Source: Sphingobium chlorophenolicum (GTDB lineage Bacteria > Pseudomonadota > Alphaproteobacteria > Sphingomonadales > Sphingomonadaceae). From it: a stretch of 49,962 nt of DNA. The translations under genes and the position numbers were made by a program. The stretch lies in NCBI RefSeq assembly GCF_000722875.1, contig NZ_JFHR01000039.1, positions 1-49,962 of the forward strand, read 5' to 3'. Within the stretch, counting starts at the first letter, position 1, and each line of letters opens with the position of its first letter. Of the stretch, positions 6,619 through 14,378 are shown in pieces. The notes under the pieces are model-generated. The model searched no databases and was not told where the DNA came from. It was given only the letters and a program-made list of their open reading frames with translations.

Positions 6619-9210
6619 ATGGCCAATCCACTCTGGCGCTTCCCGCATTTTGACCGTACAGCCACGACCATCATGGAAGAGGCTCGCCCCAAAAACGCCG
6701 CATCGTCCTTCGTTCAGCGCCTTCGCCAGGGCGCGGGTGGCTTGCGCGAACGTCTCCAGCCGCATTGGGACAAGCGCTGGTTCCGCTGGATCGCGCTCGG
6801 TTTCGGCGGCCTTGTGCTCGCCTATGCGCTCTTCTGGCTGATCTTCGCGCGGGGCCTGCCCGACGCGGCGACGCTGCTCAACTATGAACCGCCGCTGCCC
6901 ACCATCGTGCGCGACACCAACGGCCAGCCGGTGCACAGCTACGCCCGCGAACGCCGCGTGCAGCTCCAGTATAGCGACTATCCGCCGCTCCTGATCCGCG
7001 CCTATCTGTCGGCGGAGGACAAGACCTTCTTCGAACATCATGGCGTCGACATTCCCGGTTTCTTCGGTGCGGTGTTCGACTATGCGACCAAGATCGGATC
7101 GGGCCAGCGCGCGCGCGGCGGCTCCACCATCACGCAGCAGGTGGCGAAGAACCTGCTGATCGGCGACGAATATTCCCCGACCCGCAAGGTGAAGGAGATG
7201 ATCCTCGCCTACCGCATGGAAGGGGTGCTGACCAAGCAGCAGATACTCGAACTCTACCTCAACCAGATATTCCTCGGCCGCAACGCTTACGGGGTGCAGG
7301 CGGCGGCCCGCGCCTATTTCGACAAGGATGTGGGCGACCTCAAGCTGCACGAAATGGCCTATCTGGCGATCCTGCCCAAGGGTCCGGCCAATTACCGCCC
7401 GGAAAGCCCCACCGGTCATGAGCGCGCCCTGGAACGCCGCAACTGGGCGCTGGGCGAAATGTACAAGAACGGCTGGATCACCAAGGCCCAGCGCGATGAG
7501 GCGCAGGCCCAGCCGCTCGGCACCGTGGCGGCTCACGGCTCCAGCTTCGACGCCCGCGCAGGCGGCTATTATATGGAGGAGGTTCGCCGCCGCCTGATCC
7601 AGCAGTTCGGCGAAAAGGCGGAGGACGGTCCCAACAGCGTCTATGCGGGCGGCCTCTGGGTGCGCAGCCCCTATGACCCGAAGATGCAGGATCTGACGAC
7701 CACCGCCCTGCGCAACGGCCTGCTGCGTTTCGACGCGGGCAAGGGCTGGTCCGGCCCCATCGGCAAGATCGACATGGATCGCGGCTGGCAGCGCGAACTG
7801 GCGGCCAGCTATATCGATGTCGACTATGCCGGATGGCGCGTCGCCGTGATCGTCAGCCGTGATTCCTCCGCCGCGCAGATCGGCTTTTCCGACGGATCGA
7901 CCGCCACGCTGCCTGCCGACGCGGCGCAACTGCCCTATCGCAAGAGCGGCGGCCCAGCCTTTTCCGCGATGAAGCCCGGCGACCTGATCGTCGTCGCCCG
8001 CAACGGTTCTTCATGGGCGCTGCGCAACGTCCCCGAAGTGTCCGGCGGCATGGTGGTGGAGGAAACCCATAGCGGTCGCGTCCGCGCCATGCAGGGCGGC
8101 TTCGACAACCGCCTGTCCTCCTACAACCGCGCCACCCAGGCGATGCGCCAGCCCGGCTCGACCATCAAGCCCTTCGTCTACGCCGCCGCGCTGGACAATG
8201 GCATGACCCCGGCGTCGATCATCGTCGACGGGCCGCTCTGCGTTTATCAGGGCGCGGGCCTCGGCCAGAAATGCTTCCGCAACTTCACCGGCGGCAGCGC
8301 GGGGCCGCAGACCATGCGCTGGGGCGTCGAACAGTCGCGCAACCTGATGACCGTGCGCGCCGCCAGCCAGACCGGCATGGACCGCGTCGTGCGCACCATC
8401 AAGGCGATGGGGATCGGCGATTATCAGCCCTATCTCTCCTTCGCGCTGGGCGCGGGCGAAACCACGGTGGAGCGGATGGTGAACGCCTACGCCATGCTCG
8501 CCAATCAGGGGCGGCAGCTCAGCCCCAAGCTGATGGACTATGTGCAGGACCGGCGCGGCAAGGTGATCTGGCCGCAGCGCTGGCGCGCCTGCGACGGCTG
8601 CAACATGGCCAATTGGGACGGAAAGCCCATGCCCCGCTTCGGTTTCGAGGGGCGGCAGGTGATGAACCCGATGACCGCCTATCAGGTCGTGCACATTGCC
8701 GAAGGCGTGATCCAGCGCGGCACCGCCACGGTGCTGGCGGATCTGAAACGCCCGCTGTTCGGAAAGACCGGCACGACCAATGGCCCGACCAATGTCTGGT
8801 TCGTCGGCGGATCGCCCGACATCGTGGCGGGCGTCTATATCGGCTATGACCAGCCCCGCAGTCTCGGCGGCTGGGCGCAGGGCGGCCGCGTCGCCGCGCC
8901 GATCTGGAAGGCGGCGATGGCGCCGGTTCTGGAAACCATGCCCAAGACGCCCTTCATCGCGCCCGCAGGCATCCGCATGGTCACCATCGACCGCCGGTCG
9001 GGCAAGCGCGTCTACGGCGTCTGGCCGACCGACGAACCCAAGCCCGCCGTGATCTGGGAAGCGTTCAAGCCCGAATCCGAACCCCGCCGCTCGATCCGCA
9101 AGGAAGAGGTGGCCGCGCAAGACAAGGCGGCCGCCAACATCGAAGCGACGGTCCAACGCCGCCAGCGCACCGACAGCGACTTCCTGAGGGATCAGGGCGG
9201 CATTTACTAA
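6619..9210 (+). CDS. mrcA: Penicillin-binding protein 1A, bifunctional transglycosylase/transpeptidase
   Basis: This 863-residue class A PBP polymerises and cross-links peptidoglycan. A cytoplasmic tail is followed by one membrane anchor at about residues 55–78. The GT51 domain carries the catalytic motif SAEDKTFFEHHG and GGSTITQQVAKN. The transpeptidase domain has SxxK as GSTIKP near residue 514, SRN in EQSRNLM, and KTGTT near residue 716. An OB-like region lies between the two domains. An ATG at 6673 (MEEARPK) is an alternative start; neither has a strong ribosome-binding site. The C-terminus ends in a charged, Gln/Arg-rich tail. Confidence 0.95.
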   Translation: MANPLWRFPHFDRTATTIMEEARPKNAASSFVQRLRQGAGGLRERLQPHWDKRWFRWIALGFGGLVLAYALFWLIFARGLPDAATLLNYEPPLPTIVRDTNGQPVHSYARERRVQLQYSDYPPLLIRAYLSAEDKTFFEHHGVDIPGFFGAVFDYATKIGSGQRARGGSTITQQVAKNLLIGDEYSPTRKVKEMILAYRMEGVLTKQQILELYLNQIFLGRNAYGVQAAARAYFDKDVGDLKLHEMAYLAILPKGPANYRPESPTGHERALERRNWALGEMYKNGWITKAQRDEAQAQPLGTVAAHGSSFDARAGGYYMEEVRRRLIQQFGEKAEDGPNSVYAGGLWVRSPYDPKMQDLTTTALRNGLLRFDAGKGWSGPIGKIDMDRGWQRELAASYIDVDYAGWRVAVIVSRDSSAAQIGFSDGSTATLPADAAQLPYRKSGGPAFSAMKPGDLIVVARNGSSWALRNVPEVSGGMVVEETHSGRVRAMQGGFDNRLSSYNRATQAMRQPGSTIKPFVYAAALDNGMTPASIIVDGPLCVYQGAGLGQKCFRNFTGGSAGPQTMRWGVEQSRNLMTVRAASQTGMDRVVRTIKAMGIGDYQPYLSFALGAGETTVERMVNAYAMLANQGRQLSPKLMDYVQDRRGKVIWPQRWRACDGCNMANWDGKPMPRFGFEGRQVMNPMTAYQVVHIAEGVIQRGTATVLADLKRPLFGKTGTTNGPTNVWFVGGSPDIVAGVYIGYDQPRSLGGWAQGGRVAAPIWKAAMAPVLETMPKTPFIAPAGIRMVTIDRRSGKRVYGVWPTDEPKPAVIWEAFKPESEPRRSIRKEEVAAQDKAAANIEATVQRRQRTDSDFLRDQGGIY

Positions 9211-9233
9211 CCAGCGGTTGAGGGGAAACCCGA

Positions 9234-9402
9234 CCTATCCTATTCCTCCCTGCGCGCAGCGCGGGGAGGGGAACCGCTCGCGGAGCGAGTGGTGGAGGGG
9301 AAATACGCAGGTTGTGCCCCATTCCCCTCCACCACGCTTCGCGCGTCGAAGAGAGTCACGTGCCTCTCTTCGACCCTCCCCATCTCCCGATGGGGAGGAA
9401 TC
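9234..9402. repeat. Modular intergenic hairpin repeat, copy B (part of a composite repeat)
   Basis: This has the same architecture as copy A, but the left loop is CGCTCGCGGAGCGAG. The right half contains an inserted palindrome (TCGAAGAGAG…CTCTCTTCGA, about 9347–9374), which is also present in copy C. It ends in CCCATCTCCCGATGGGGAGG. The element begins about 24 bases after the PBP1A stop. Confidence 0.85.
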
Positions 9403-9459
9403 GATGTCCACTCATGGCCCTTTCCCAACTCAGAATAGGTGGCTCACCAGCAACAGCTT

Positions 9460-9640
9460 CCCCCAAAAACATCCTATTCTTCCAACAGGCGTCATTTCAG
9501 CCTGTCCTATTCCCCGCCCACCATTCTACCCCGCATCCCTCTTTGAAACGGCCGATAAAAACCCGCTTCGCATACGCGCGCCCAGGCACGCGCGCGCATA
9601 CGGTGTGAACTTCGACGTAAATCCGCCATTTTCCGCCAAT
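9460..9640 (+). repeat. Second block of the composite repeat, copy 1
   Basis: This block recurs inverted at about 21705–21875. The best-conserved part, 9564–9617, matches the reverse complement of 21714–21767 over 54 bases with one difference. Its core is a near-palindrome around ACGCGCGCCCAGGCACGCGCG. Shared outer pieces include CCCAAAAAACATCCTAT-like and CCTGTCCTATTC segments. Together with copy B it fills most of the 552-base gap between PBP1A and prfB. The rest (about 9640–9762) is the prfB leader. Confidence 0.85.
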
Positions 9641-9762
9641 CTTTCTCCACAGGCCGCGCAAGGATTGAATCTTCCCAAATCCCCCGCCCTCGGATAGGGG
9701 CAGGCACTTGATGCGTTTGCCTCTCCTGAGGGCCAGGCGCCCCGACATTCTGGAGACCACCC

Positions 9763-10890
9763 ATGCGCGCCGAAGCGCAGCAATATATCGACCGCATCGA
9801 CGCCGCGCTGGACCTGCTGCGCCGCTTCCTCGACTGGGACCGCGCCCTTCGCCGCCTCGACGAGCTGAACGCCCGCGTCGAAGACCCGACGCTCTGGGAC
9901 AATCAACGCCAGGCACAGGAGGTGATGCGCGAACGCACCCGGCTCGACGCCGCGATCGGCGCGACCCGCGCCATCGACAGCGAGAAGACCGACACCGCCG
10001 AACTCATCGAAATGGCCGATGCGGAAGGTGACGAGGATATGGTGAACGAAGCCATCGCCTCGCTAAAGGCCCTGGCCGACCGAGCGGACGAGGACAAGAT
10101 CAAGGCGCTGCTGGCGGGCGAAGCGGACGCCAGCGACACCTATCTGGAAATCCATGCGGGCGCGGGCGGCACGGAAAGCCAGGACTGGGCGGAAATGCTC
10201 AGCCGCATGTACCGCCGCTGGGCCGAACGGCGCGGCTACAAGGTGGAACTGGTCGACTATCAGGCGGGCGACCAGGCGGGCATCAAGTCCGCCACCTTCC
10301 TGTTCAAGGGCGAGAACGCCTATGGCTATGCCAAGACCGAAAGCGGTGTGCACCGCCTGGTCCGCATCAGCCCCTATGACAGTTCGGCGCGGCGCCACAC
10401 CAGCTTCTCGTCCGTCTGGGTCTATCCGGTGATCGACGACAATATCGAGATTGAGGTCAATGAAAGCGACCTCAAGATCGACACCTACCGCGCATCCGGC
10501 GCGGGCGGCCAGCACGTCAACACCACCGACTCCGCCGTCCGCATCACCCACGTCCCGTCGGGCATCATCGTCGCGTCGCAGAATGACCGGTCGCAGCACA
10601 AGAACCGCGCCACCGCCATGAACATGCTGAAGGCGCGCCTCTACGAAGCCGAACTGCGCCGCCGCGAAGAAGCCGCTTCGGGCGAATATCAGGCCAAGAC
10701 GGAGATCGGCTGGGGGCACCAGATCCGCTCCTACGTCCTCCAGCCCTATCAGTTGGTGAAGGATCTGCGCACCGGCGTCACCTCCACCTCGCCCGACGAC
10801 GTGCTGGACGGCGCGCTCGACCCCTTCATGGCCGCCGCCCTGTCGCAGAAGGTGACGGGCGAGAAGGTCGATGTGGAGGATGTCGACTGA
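9763..10890 (+). CDS. prfB: Peptide chain release factor 2
   Basis: This 375-residue factor terminates translation at UGA and UAA. The GGQ loop for peptidyl-tRNA hydrolysis is in SGAGGQHVNTTDSA. The stop-codon recognition tripeptide reads SPY (LVRISPYDSSARRH) where E. coli has SPF. The frame is continuous from the ATG. At the position of the E. coli programmed +1 frameshift (CUU UGA C) the sequence reads CTC GAC, so no frameshift autoregulation occurs. A GGAG ribosome-binding site precedes the start. The stop codon overlaps the start of the next gene (TGATG). Confidence 0.96.
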   Translation: MRAEAQQYIDRIDAALDLLRRFLDWDRALRRLDELNARVEDPTLWDNQRQAQEVMRERTRLDAAIGATRAIDSEKTDTAELIEMADAEGDEDMVNEAIASLKALADRADEDKIKALLAGEADASDTYLEIHAGAGGTESQDWAEMLSRMYRRWAERRGYKVELVDYQAGDQAGIKSATFLFKGENAYGYAKTESGVHRLVRISPYDSSARRHTSFSSVWVYPVIDDNIEIEVNESDLKIDTYRASGAGGQHVNTTDSAVRITHVPSGIIVASQNDRSQHKNRATAMNMLKARLYEAELRRREEAASGEYQAKTEIGWGHQIRSYVLQPYQLVKDLRTGVTSTSPDDVLDGALDPFMAAALSQKVTGEKVDVEDVD

Positions 10891-11609
10891 TGAAAGTCCC
10901 GGCGATGGCAGGATGCTTGCTCCTGCTGGCGGGCTGCGGCCCGTTTTCGTCGGACAATAATGGCGACCGCCCGGCCGCCGCCCGCGCCTTCCCCCGCGCC
11001 GACCGGCCGGTGGCGCCCATCGTCTCCACCCGCTGGTCGAGCGAGGAGGCGCGCGACCGGGTGAACGAGGCCGAAGACATTATGGACCGCGCCGGCATCC
11101 GCGCCGGCATGACAGTGGCGGACATCGGCGCGGGCGAGGGCTATTACACCGTCCGCCTCGCGAAGAGGGTGGGGGACAATGGCCGCGTGCTGGCCGAAGA
11201 CATCATGCCGGAGGTGATAGAGGCGCTGTCCCGCCGCATCACCCGCGAGGATTGGCGCAATGTCAGCGTCCGCCTGGGCGCGCCGGAAAATCCCCGGCTG
11301 CCGGACAACAGCTTCGACCGCATCCTCATGGTCCATATGTATCATGAGATCGCCGAACCTTACGCCTTCCTCTGGAATCTCAGCCCCGCGCTCAAGCCCG
11401 GCGGCGAGTTGATCGTGGTCGACGCCGACCGGCCGACCGACCAGCATGGCACGCCGCCGCGCCTCCTGGCCTGCGAATTGTCGGCCATGGGTTTCCGGCT
11501 GGAGGAACTGGTGCCCAAGCCGACGGCGGGCGGCTATTTCGCCCGCTTCAAACGCATCGCGGCCCGCCCTGAACCATCCTCCATCATACCCTGCGCCTTG
11601 CGGTCCTGA
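10890..11609 (+). CDS. Lipoprotein with class I SAM-methyltransferase fold
   Basis: This 239-residue protein starts with a lipoprotein signal (AGCLLLLAGCGPF; lipobox LAGC, Cys17), so it should be anchored in the envelope. A Rossmann methyltransferase core follows, with the SAM motif VADIGAGEGYYT and the post-motif PDNSFDRILMVHMYHE. Overall similarity is to the COG4798-type predicted methyltransferases. It is translationally coupled to prfB by a one-base overlap. An outside-facing methyltransferase is puzzling because SAM is cytosolic. A second secreted relative lies at 45344–46153. The substrate is unknown. Confidence 0.8.
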   Translation: MKVPAMAGCLLLLAGCGPFSSDNNGDRPAAARAFPRADRPVAPIVSTRWSSEEARDRVNEAEDIMDRAGIRAGMTVADIGAGEGYYTVRLAKRVGDNGRVLAEDIMPEVIEALSRRITREDWRNVSVRLGAPENPRLPDNSFDRILMVHMYHEIAEPYAFLWNLSPALKPGGELIVVDADRPTDQHGTPPRLLACELSAMGFRLEELVPKPTAGGYFARFKRIAARPEPSSIIPCALRS

Positions 11610-11699
11610 CCCCCTATCATCCTGAAATGCTTTCCTTCGCCCATAATATGGTTAATGGGCGGCCAGCATGATTCTCATGCCTTGGGGGAGGGGCGGGAT

Positions 11700-11999
11700 A
11701 TGACGGACCTGATTGACGCCGCCGGGGAACGGCGGCTCGATCCGCGCCACAAGATGTTCGGGCCGGTCGCGCTGCGTTTCGGCGGCACGGCCGCCAGGGC
11801 GCATTTTCTGGACCTGTCCTGTTGGGGCGCGCTGGCCTATTGCGAAACGCCGCCGGGGACAGGCGCCTATCTCATCGTCGAAGCGCTGGGCGTGCAGGCG
11901 AGCGCCCGCGTCATCTGGGCCAACGGCAAGCGTTTCGGTATCCAGTTCAACCAGCCCTTGGCGCAGGACGCGATGGACGCGTGGATCGAAGGCGCCTGA
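11700..11999 (+). CDS. PilZ-domain protein (c-di-GMP receptor)
   Basis: This 99-residue single PilZ domain has the c-di-GMP-binding RxxxR near the N-terminus (RRLDPRHK) and the DxSxxG motif as DLSCWG. An ATG at 11655 is in frame. The start at 11700 is preferred because a GGGGGAGGGGCGGG Shine–Dalgarno-like run precedes it directly and the domain begins right after. Such stand-alone PilZ proteins usually act as c-di-GMP-dependent adaptors. A possible source of the signal is the diguanylate cyclase at 22159–23034, but no physical link is shown. Confidence 0.85.
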   Translation: MTDLIDAAGERRLDPRHKMFGPVALRFGGTAARAHFLDLSCWGALAYCETPPGTGAYLIVEALGVQASARVIWANGKRFGIQFNQPLAQDAMDAWIEGA

Positions 12000-12012
12000 A
12001 CTTCCTTTTCCC

Positions 12013-12171
12013 TCAGCCCTTCCGCCGCCGCCACTTCCGGAAGAAGGACATGCCCAGCAATCCGCCGCCGACGCACGCCGCGATCGCTCCTCCGGCGCTT
12101 GCCAGCGCCCAGGCGCCGGCCGCCAGCAGGCCGGTCAGGAAATCGACGATGATCAGCGTGAGATGGATCAT
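12013..12171 (-). CDS. Small membrane protein of 52 residues, third gene of the telA unit
   Basis: A short minus-strand frame starts at the ATG at 12171, 15 bases after the XpaC-like stop, and ends with TGA at 12013. The product (MIHLTLIIVDFLTGLLAAG…FFRKWRRRKG) has two hydrophobic segments separated by a small Gly/Ala-rich turn, and a strongly basic C-terminus (positive-inside, cytoplasmic). I do not recognise a family. Position, spacing and plausible topology suggest it is translated with the TelA/XpaC-like pair. Confidence 0.55.
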   Translation of the reverse strand: MIHLTLIIVDFLTGLLAAGAWALASAGGAIAACVGGGLLGMSFFRKWRRRKG

Positions 12172-12186
12172 GACCTTAGGAAGGCG

Positions 12187-12900
12187 TCATTCCTGGCCAA
12201 GTTCCTTCGCCTCCTGATATTTCAGTTCCAGAAAGCGGTTCTGCACGGCCAGCTTGTCGCGATCGCCGCTCGCCAGCGTTTCGCTCATCCGGGAAATTTC
12301 CGCGTCGATGACGCCGAGTCCCTCGATCAACTGCTTTTCCGGCACGCGGCCATTGCGCTCCTCCCGCCGCAGGGGTTCGGGGATGGACCGGTATCCGGTG
12401 ACGAGTTCGGGCAGATGATCGGCCAGCAATTTGCGGATTTCCTGTGCGGCGGGTTCCTGCTCGCCCAGCCGCTCCAGTTGCGGTGACAGCGTCTCCAGCT
12501 TGACGCCGATGCTGTCGACCAGCGTCACGGCAGGGGCGGGCAGGGCTTTGCGCTGGTTTTCCAGCCATATCTCAGTCTGGAGCGGTAGGGCGGTCAGCGC
12601 GGTTTCCGCCAGCGCCTCGGTCCGGACGCGCCGTTCGCCGGGCAGCGCCGCGATCAACAGCACCGCCGCCAGCATGACGCCCAGCGCGATCATCACCCCG
12701 GTCGTGCCGAGCGGAACGACAAAGCCCGCCACCGCGCTGGCGACCAAGACCGCAACCACCGCCCAGAAGGCATATTTGACCTTCCGCATCAGCGCGGCGT
12801 TGCGCCGTTGCCGCGCCCGCGCCGACAGGCTCCGCCCGCGCTCGCTATGGCGGCGCAGCACCGCCTCCGCATCGGCCAGCACCCGGTCGGAACGGTTCAT
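12187..12900 (-). CDS. XpaC-like membrane protein, partner of TelA
   Basis: This 237-residue protein has an Arg-rich cytoplasmic start, two closely spaced membrane helices (about residues 40–60 and 66–86), and a long, mostly helical charged C-terminal region with coiled-coil character. The layout and its place directly downstream of telA match the XpaC family, which pairs with TelA in many bacteria (xpaC–yaaN in Bacillus). Family assignment rests on architecture and context more than on motifs. The biochemical role is not established. Confidence 0.6.
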   Translation of the reverse strand: MNRSDRVLADAEAVLRRHSERGRSLSARARQRRNAALMRKVKYAFWAVVAVLVASAVAGFVVPLGTTGVMIALGVMLAAVLLIAALPGERRVRTEALAETALTALPLQTEIWLENQRKALPAPAVTLVDSIGVKLETLSPQLERLGEQEPAAQEIRKLLADHLPELVTGYRSIPEPLRREERNGRVPEKQLIEGLGVIDAEISRMSETLASGDRDKLAVQNRFLELKYQEAKELGQE

Positions 12901-12946
12901 GGCTACACCGCTCCCACATCGAACGGAGGCCGGGAAATATTCATCC

Positions 12947-14158
12947 TCACGCCTCGATCGAACTCAACAGGGGATTGTCGATGCGAGCCTGGCTCGCGGC
13001 CTGAGCCTGTCCTTCGGCGCGGGCGATATAGCCCTTGGACTTCTCCACCTCGTTCGACAGCGTGTTCACCGTCGTCTTCATATTCTCCAACGCCTTCAGC
13101 TTGAACGTGTCGATATTGTCCATGGTGTCGTAGATATTCTGGAAGGCGCGCTGCAACGTCTCGATGGGAATGGGGCTGGACGCGGCCTGTTCGTGAATCT
13201 GCGCGGTCTGGCTCTTCAGCATCTCGCCGGTCGAATCGATCATGTTCGCGGTCGTCGAGTTCAGCGCGGTGATCTGCTCCAGCACCAGCTTCTGCCCCAC
13301 CAGCGCCTGCGCCACGGTCACGGCTGTGCGCAACGCGGCTACCGTGGTGGTGCTGGCCCGGTCCACGCCCTTCACCAGTTCCACATTATTCTTCTTGACC
13401 AGATCGAGCGCCAGATAGCCCTGAACGGTCACCGCCATCTGCGTCAGCAAATCCTGCGTGCGCTGGCGGATGTAGAATAGCGCGCTCTCCCGGATCGCCT
13501 TGGCCTTGGCCGGGTCGGTCGAATCCAGTTCCAGCGCCTTCGCCTCCAGCCGGGCGTCCAGCGTCTTGGAAATATGGATCATCTGCTCCAGACGGCCCAT
13601 GGTCTGCCACATATTCTGCCGCTCGACATCGATGGCGGCATTGTCCTTGATCAGCACGTCCTTGCCGCTGGCGAGCGACCCCAGGATCGAATTGATATGG
13701 CTCTGCGCGCTCTTATAGCTGTCGAAATAATCGCGCATCCGATTGCCGAAAGGGATCAGCCCGAACAGCTTCTTCGGCGCGGTCAGGCTGCCGCGCTTGC
13801 CCGGATCGAGATCCTCGATGGTCCGGCGCAGTTCCGCCAGATCGACGCCGACCTTATTGTCGCTGTCCATCGCCCGCACCGGCCGGTCCAGGAAGCGGTT
13901 GCTGTGCCCCGCCGCCTCGGCGATTTCCTTCCGCCCCATATTGGTGAGCTGGTCGACCCGCTGGCCGAATTCCGGCGAATTGGCGTCCTGCGCGACCAGA
14001 TCGTCGATGAAGGCATCGACCTTCTCGTCCAGCTTCGATCTTTTGTCATCGTCCAGCGGCACCAGCCCCGCCGCCTTTTCGGGCGCGACCGGCGGCACCG
14101 GATCGGGCGGGGTCAGGTTCAACGTGTCAGCGGTGGCGGTCGGCGCGGTCGAAGCCAT
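12947..14158 (-). CDS. telA: TelA-family (toxic anion resistance) protein
   Basis: This 403-residue soluble, mostly alpha-helical protein has the TelA family pattern (PF05816): KKLFGLIPFGNRMRDYFDSY, then LIKDNAAIDVERQNMWQTMGRLEQMI, split here as shorter motifs DNAAIDVER and WQTMGRLEQ, and a C-terminal AFQNIYDTMDNIDTFK block. A Pro-rich N-terminal tail of about 30 residues precedes the domain. Named for tellurite resistance on plasmids, chromosomal copies are linked to envelope stress and antibiotic tolerance. It heads a minus-strand unit with the XpaC-like gene (46-base gap). A palindrome lies 31–54 bases before its start. Confidence 0.88.
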   Translation of the reverse strand: MASTAPTATADTLNLTPPDPVPPVAPEKAAGLVPLDDDKRSKLDEKVDAFIDDLVAQDANSPEFGQRVDQLTNMGRKEIAEAAGHSNRFLDRPVRAMDSDNKVGVDLAELRRTIEDLDPGKRGSLTAPKKLFGLIPFGNRMRDYFDSYKSAQSHINSILGSLASGKDVLIKDNAAIDVERQNMWQTMGRLEQMIHISKTLDARLEAKALELDSTDPAKAKAIRESALFYIRQRTQDLLTQMAVTVQGYLALDLVKKNNVELVKGVDRASTTTVAALRTAVTVAQALVGQKLVLEQITALNSTTANMIDSTGEMLKSQTAQIHEQAASSPIPIETLQRAFQNIYDTMDNIDTFKLKALENMKTTVNTLSNEVEKSKGYIARAEGQAQAASQARIDNPLLSSIEA

Positions 14159-14188
14159 GTCATCTCCCAGGGGCGATCAAGGGTTTGC

Positions 14189-14212
14189 ACTGTTATATGT
14201 ATATAGAACAGT
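14189..14212 (-). promoter_or_regulatory. Dyad in the telA promoter region
   Basis: ACTGTT and AACAGT enclose a 12-base AT core (ATATGTATATAG), an inverted repeat of 24 bases in an otherwise GC-rich intergenic region. On the minus strand it contains TATATA/TATAAC-like hexamers that could serve as a -10 element, so a regulator bound here would control telA. The spacing does not fit the SOS box. The regulator is unknown. Confidence 0.55.
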
Positions 14213-14378
14213 CCGGCTGCAAGCCTGTCCTCCAAGCTAGAGGCGCGGCCCCATCATTGCAATCTTGCCGCCCGCCCGCAAAGCTTGCCGCAACGCGTCA
14301 TTTCCTGTAGGGGCGCGCGCAAACATCCTGGACAGGCGCGGTGCCCGCCGGGAAACCCGTAAATCCCGAAGGCTATTC

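Noticed and set aside
9497..9916. Open frames inside the composite repeat, sharing SHRMRARAWARVCEA with a frame near 21720
   Set aside because: The shared peptide comes from the conserved palindromic DNA core. The frames diverge and break outside it, and the pattern fits a non-coding repeat better than a small protein.
12947..14158. telA as a sign of an acquired tellurite-resistance element
   Set aside because: It sits in a housekeeping context with no other ter genes, and codon use is like its neighbours.
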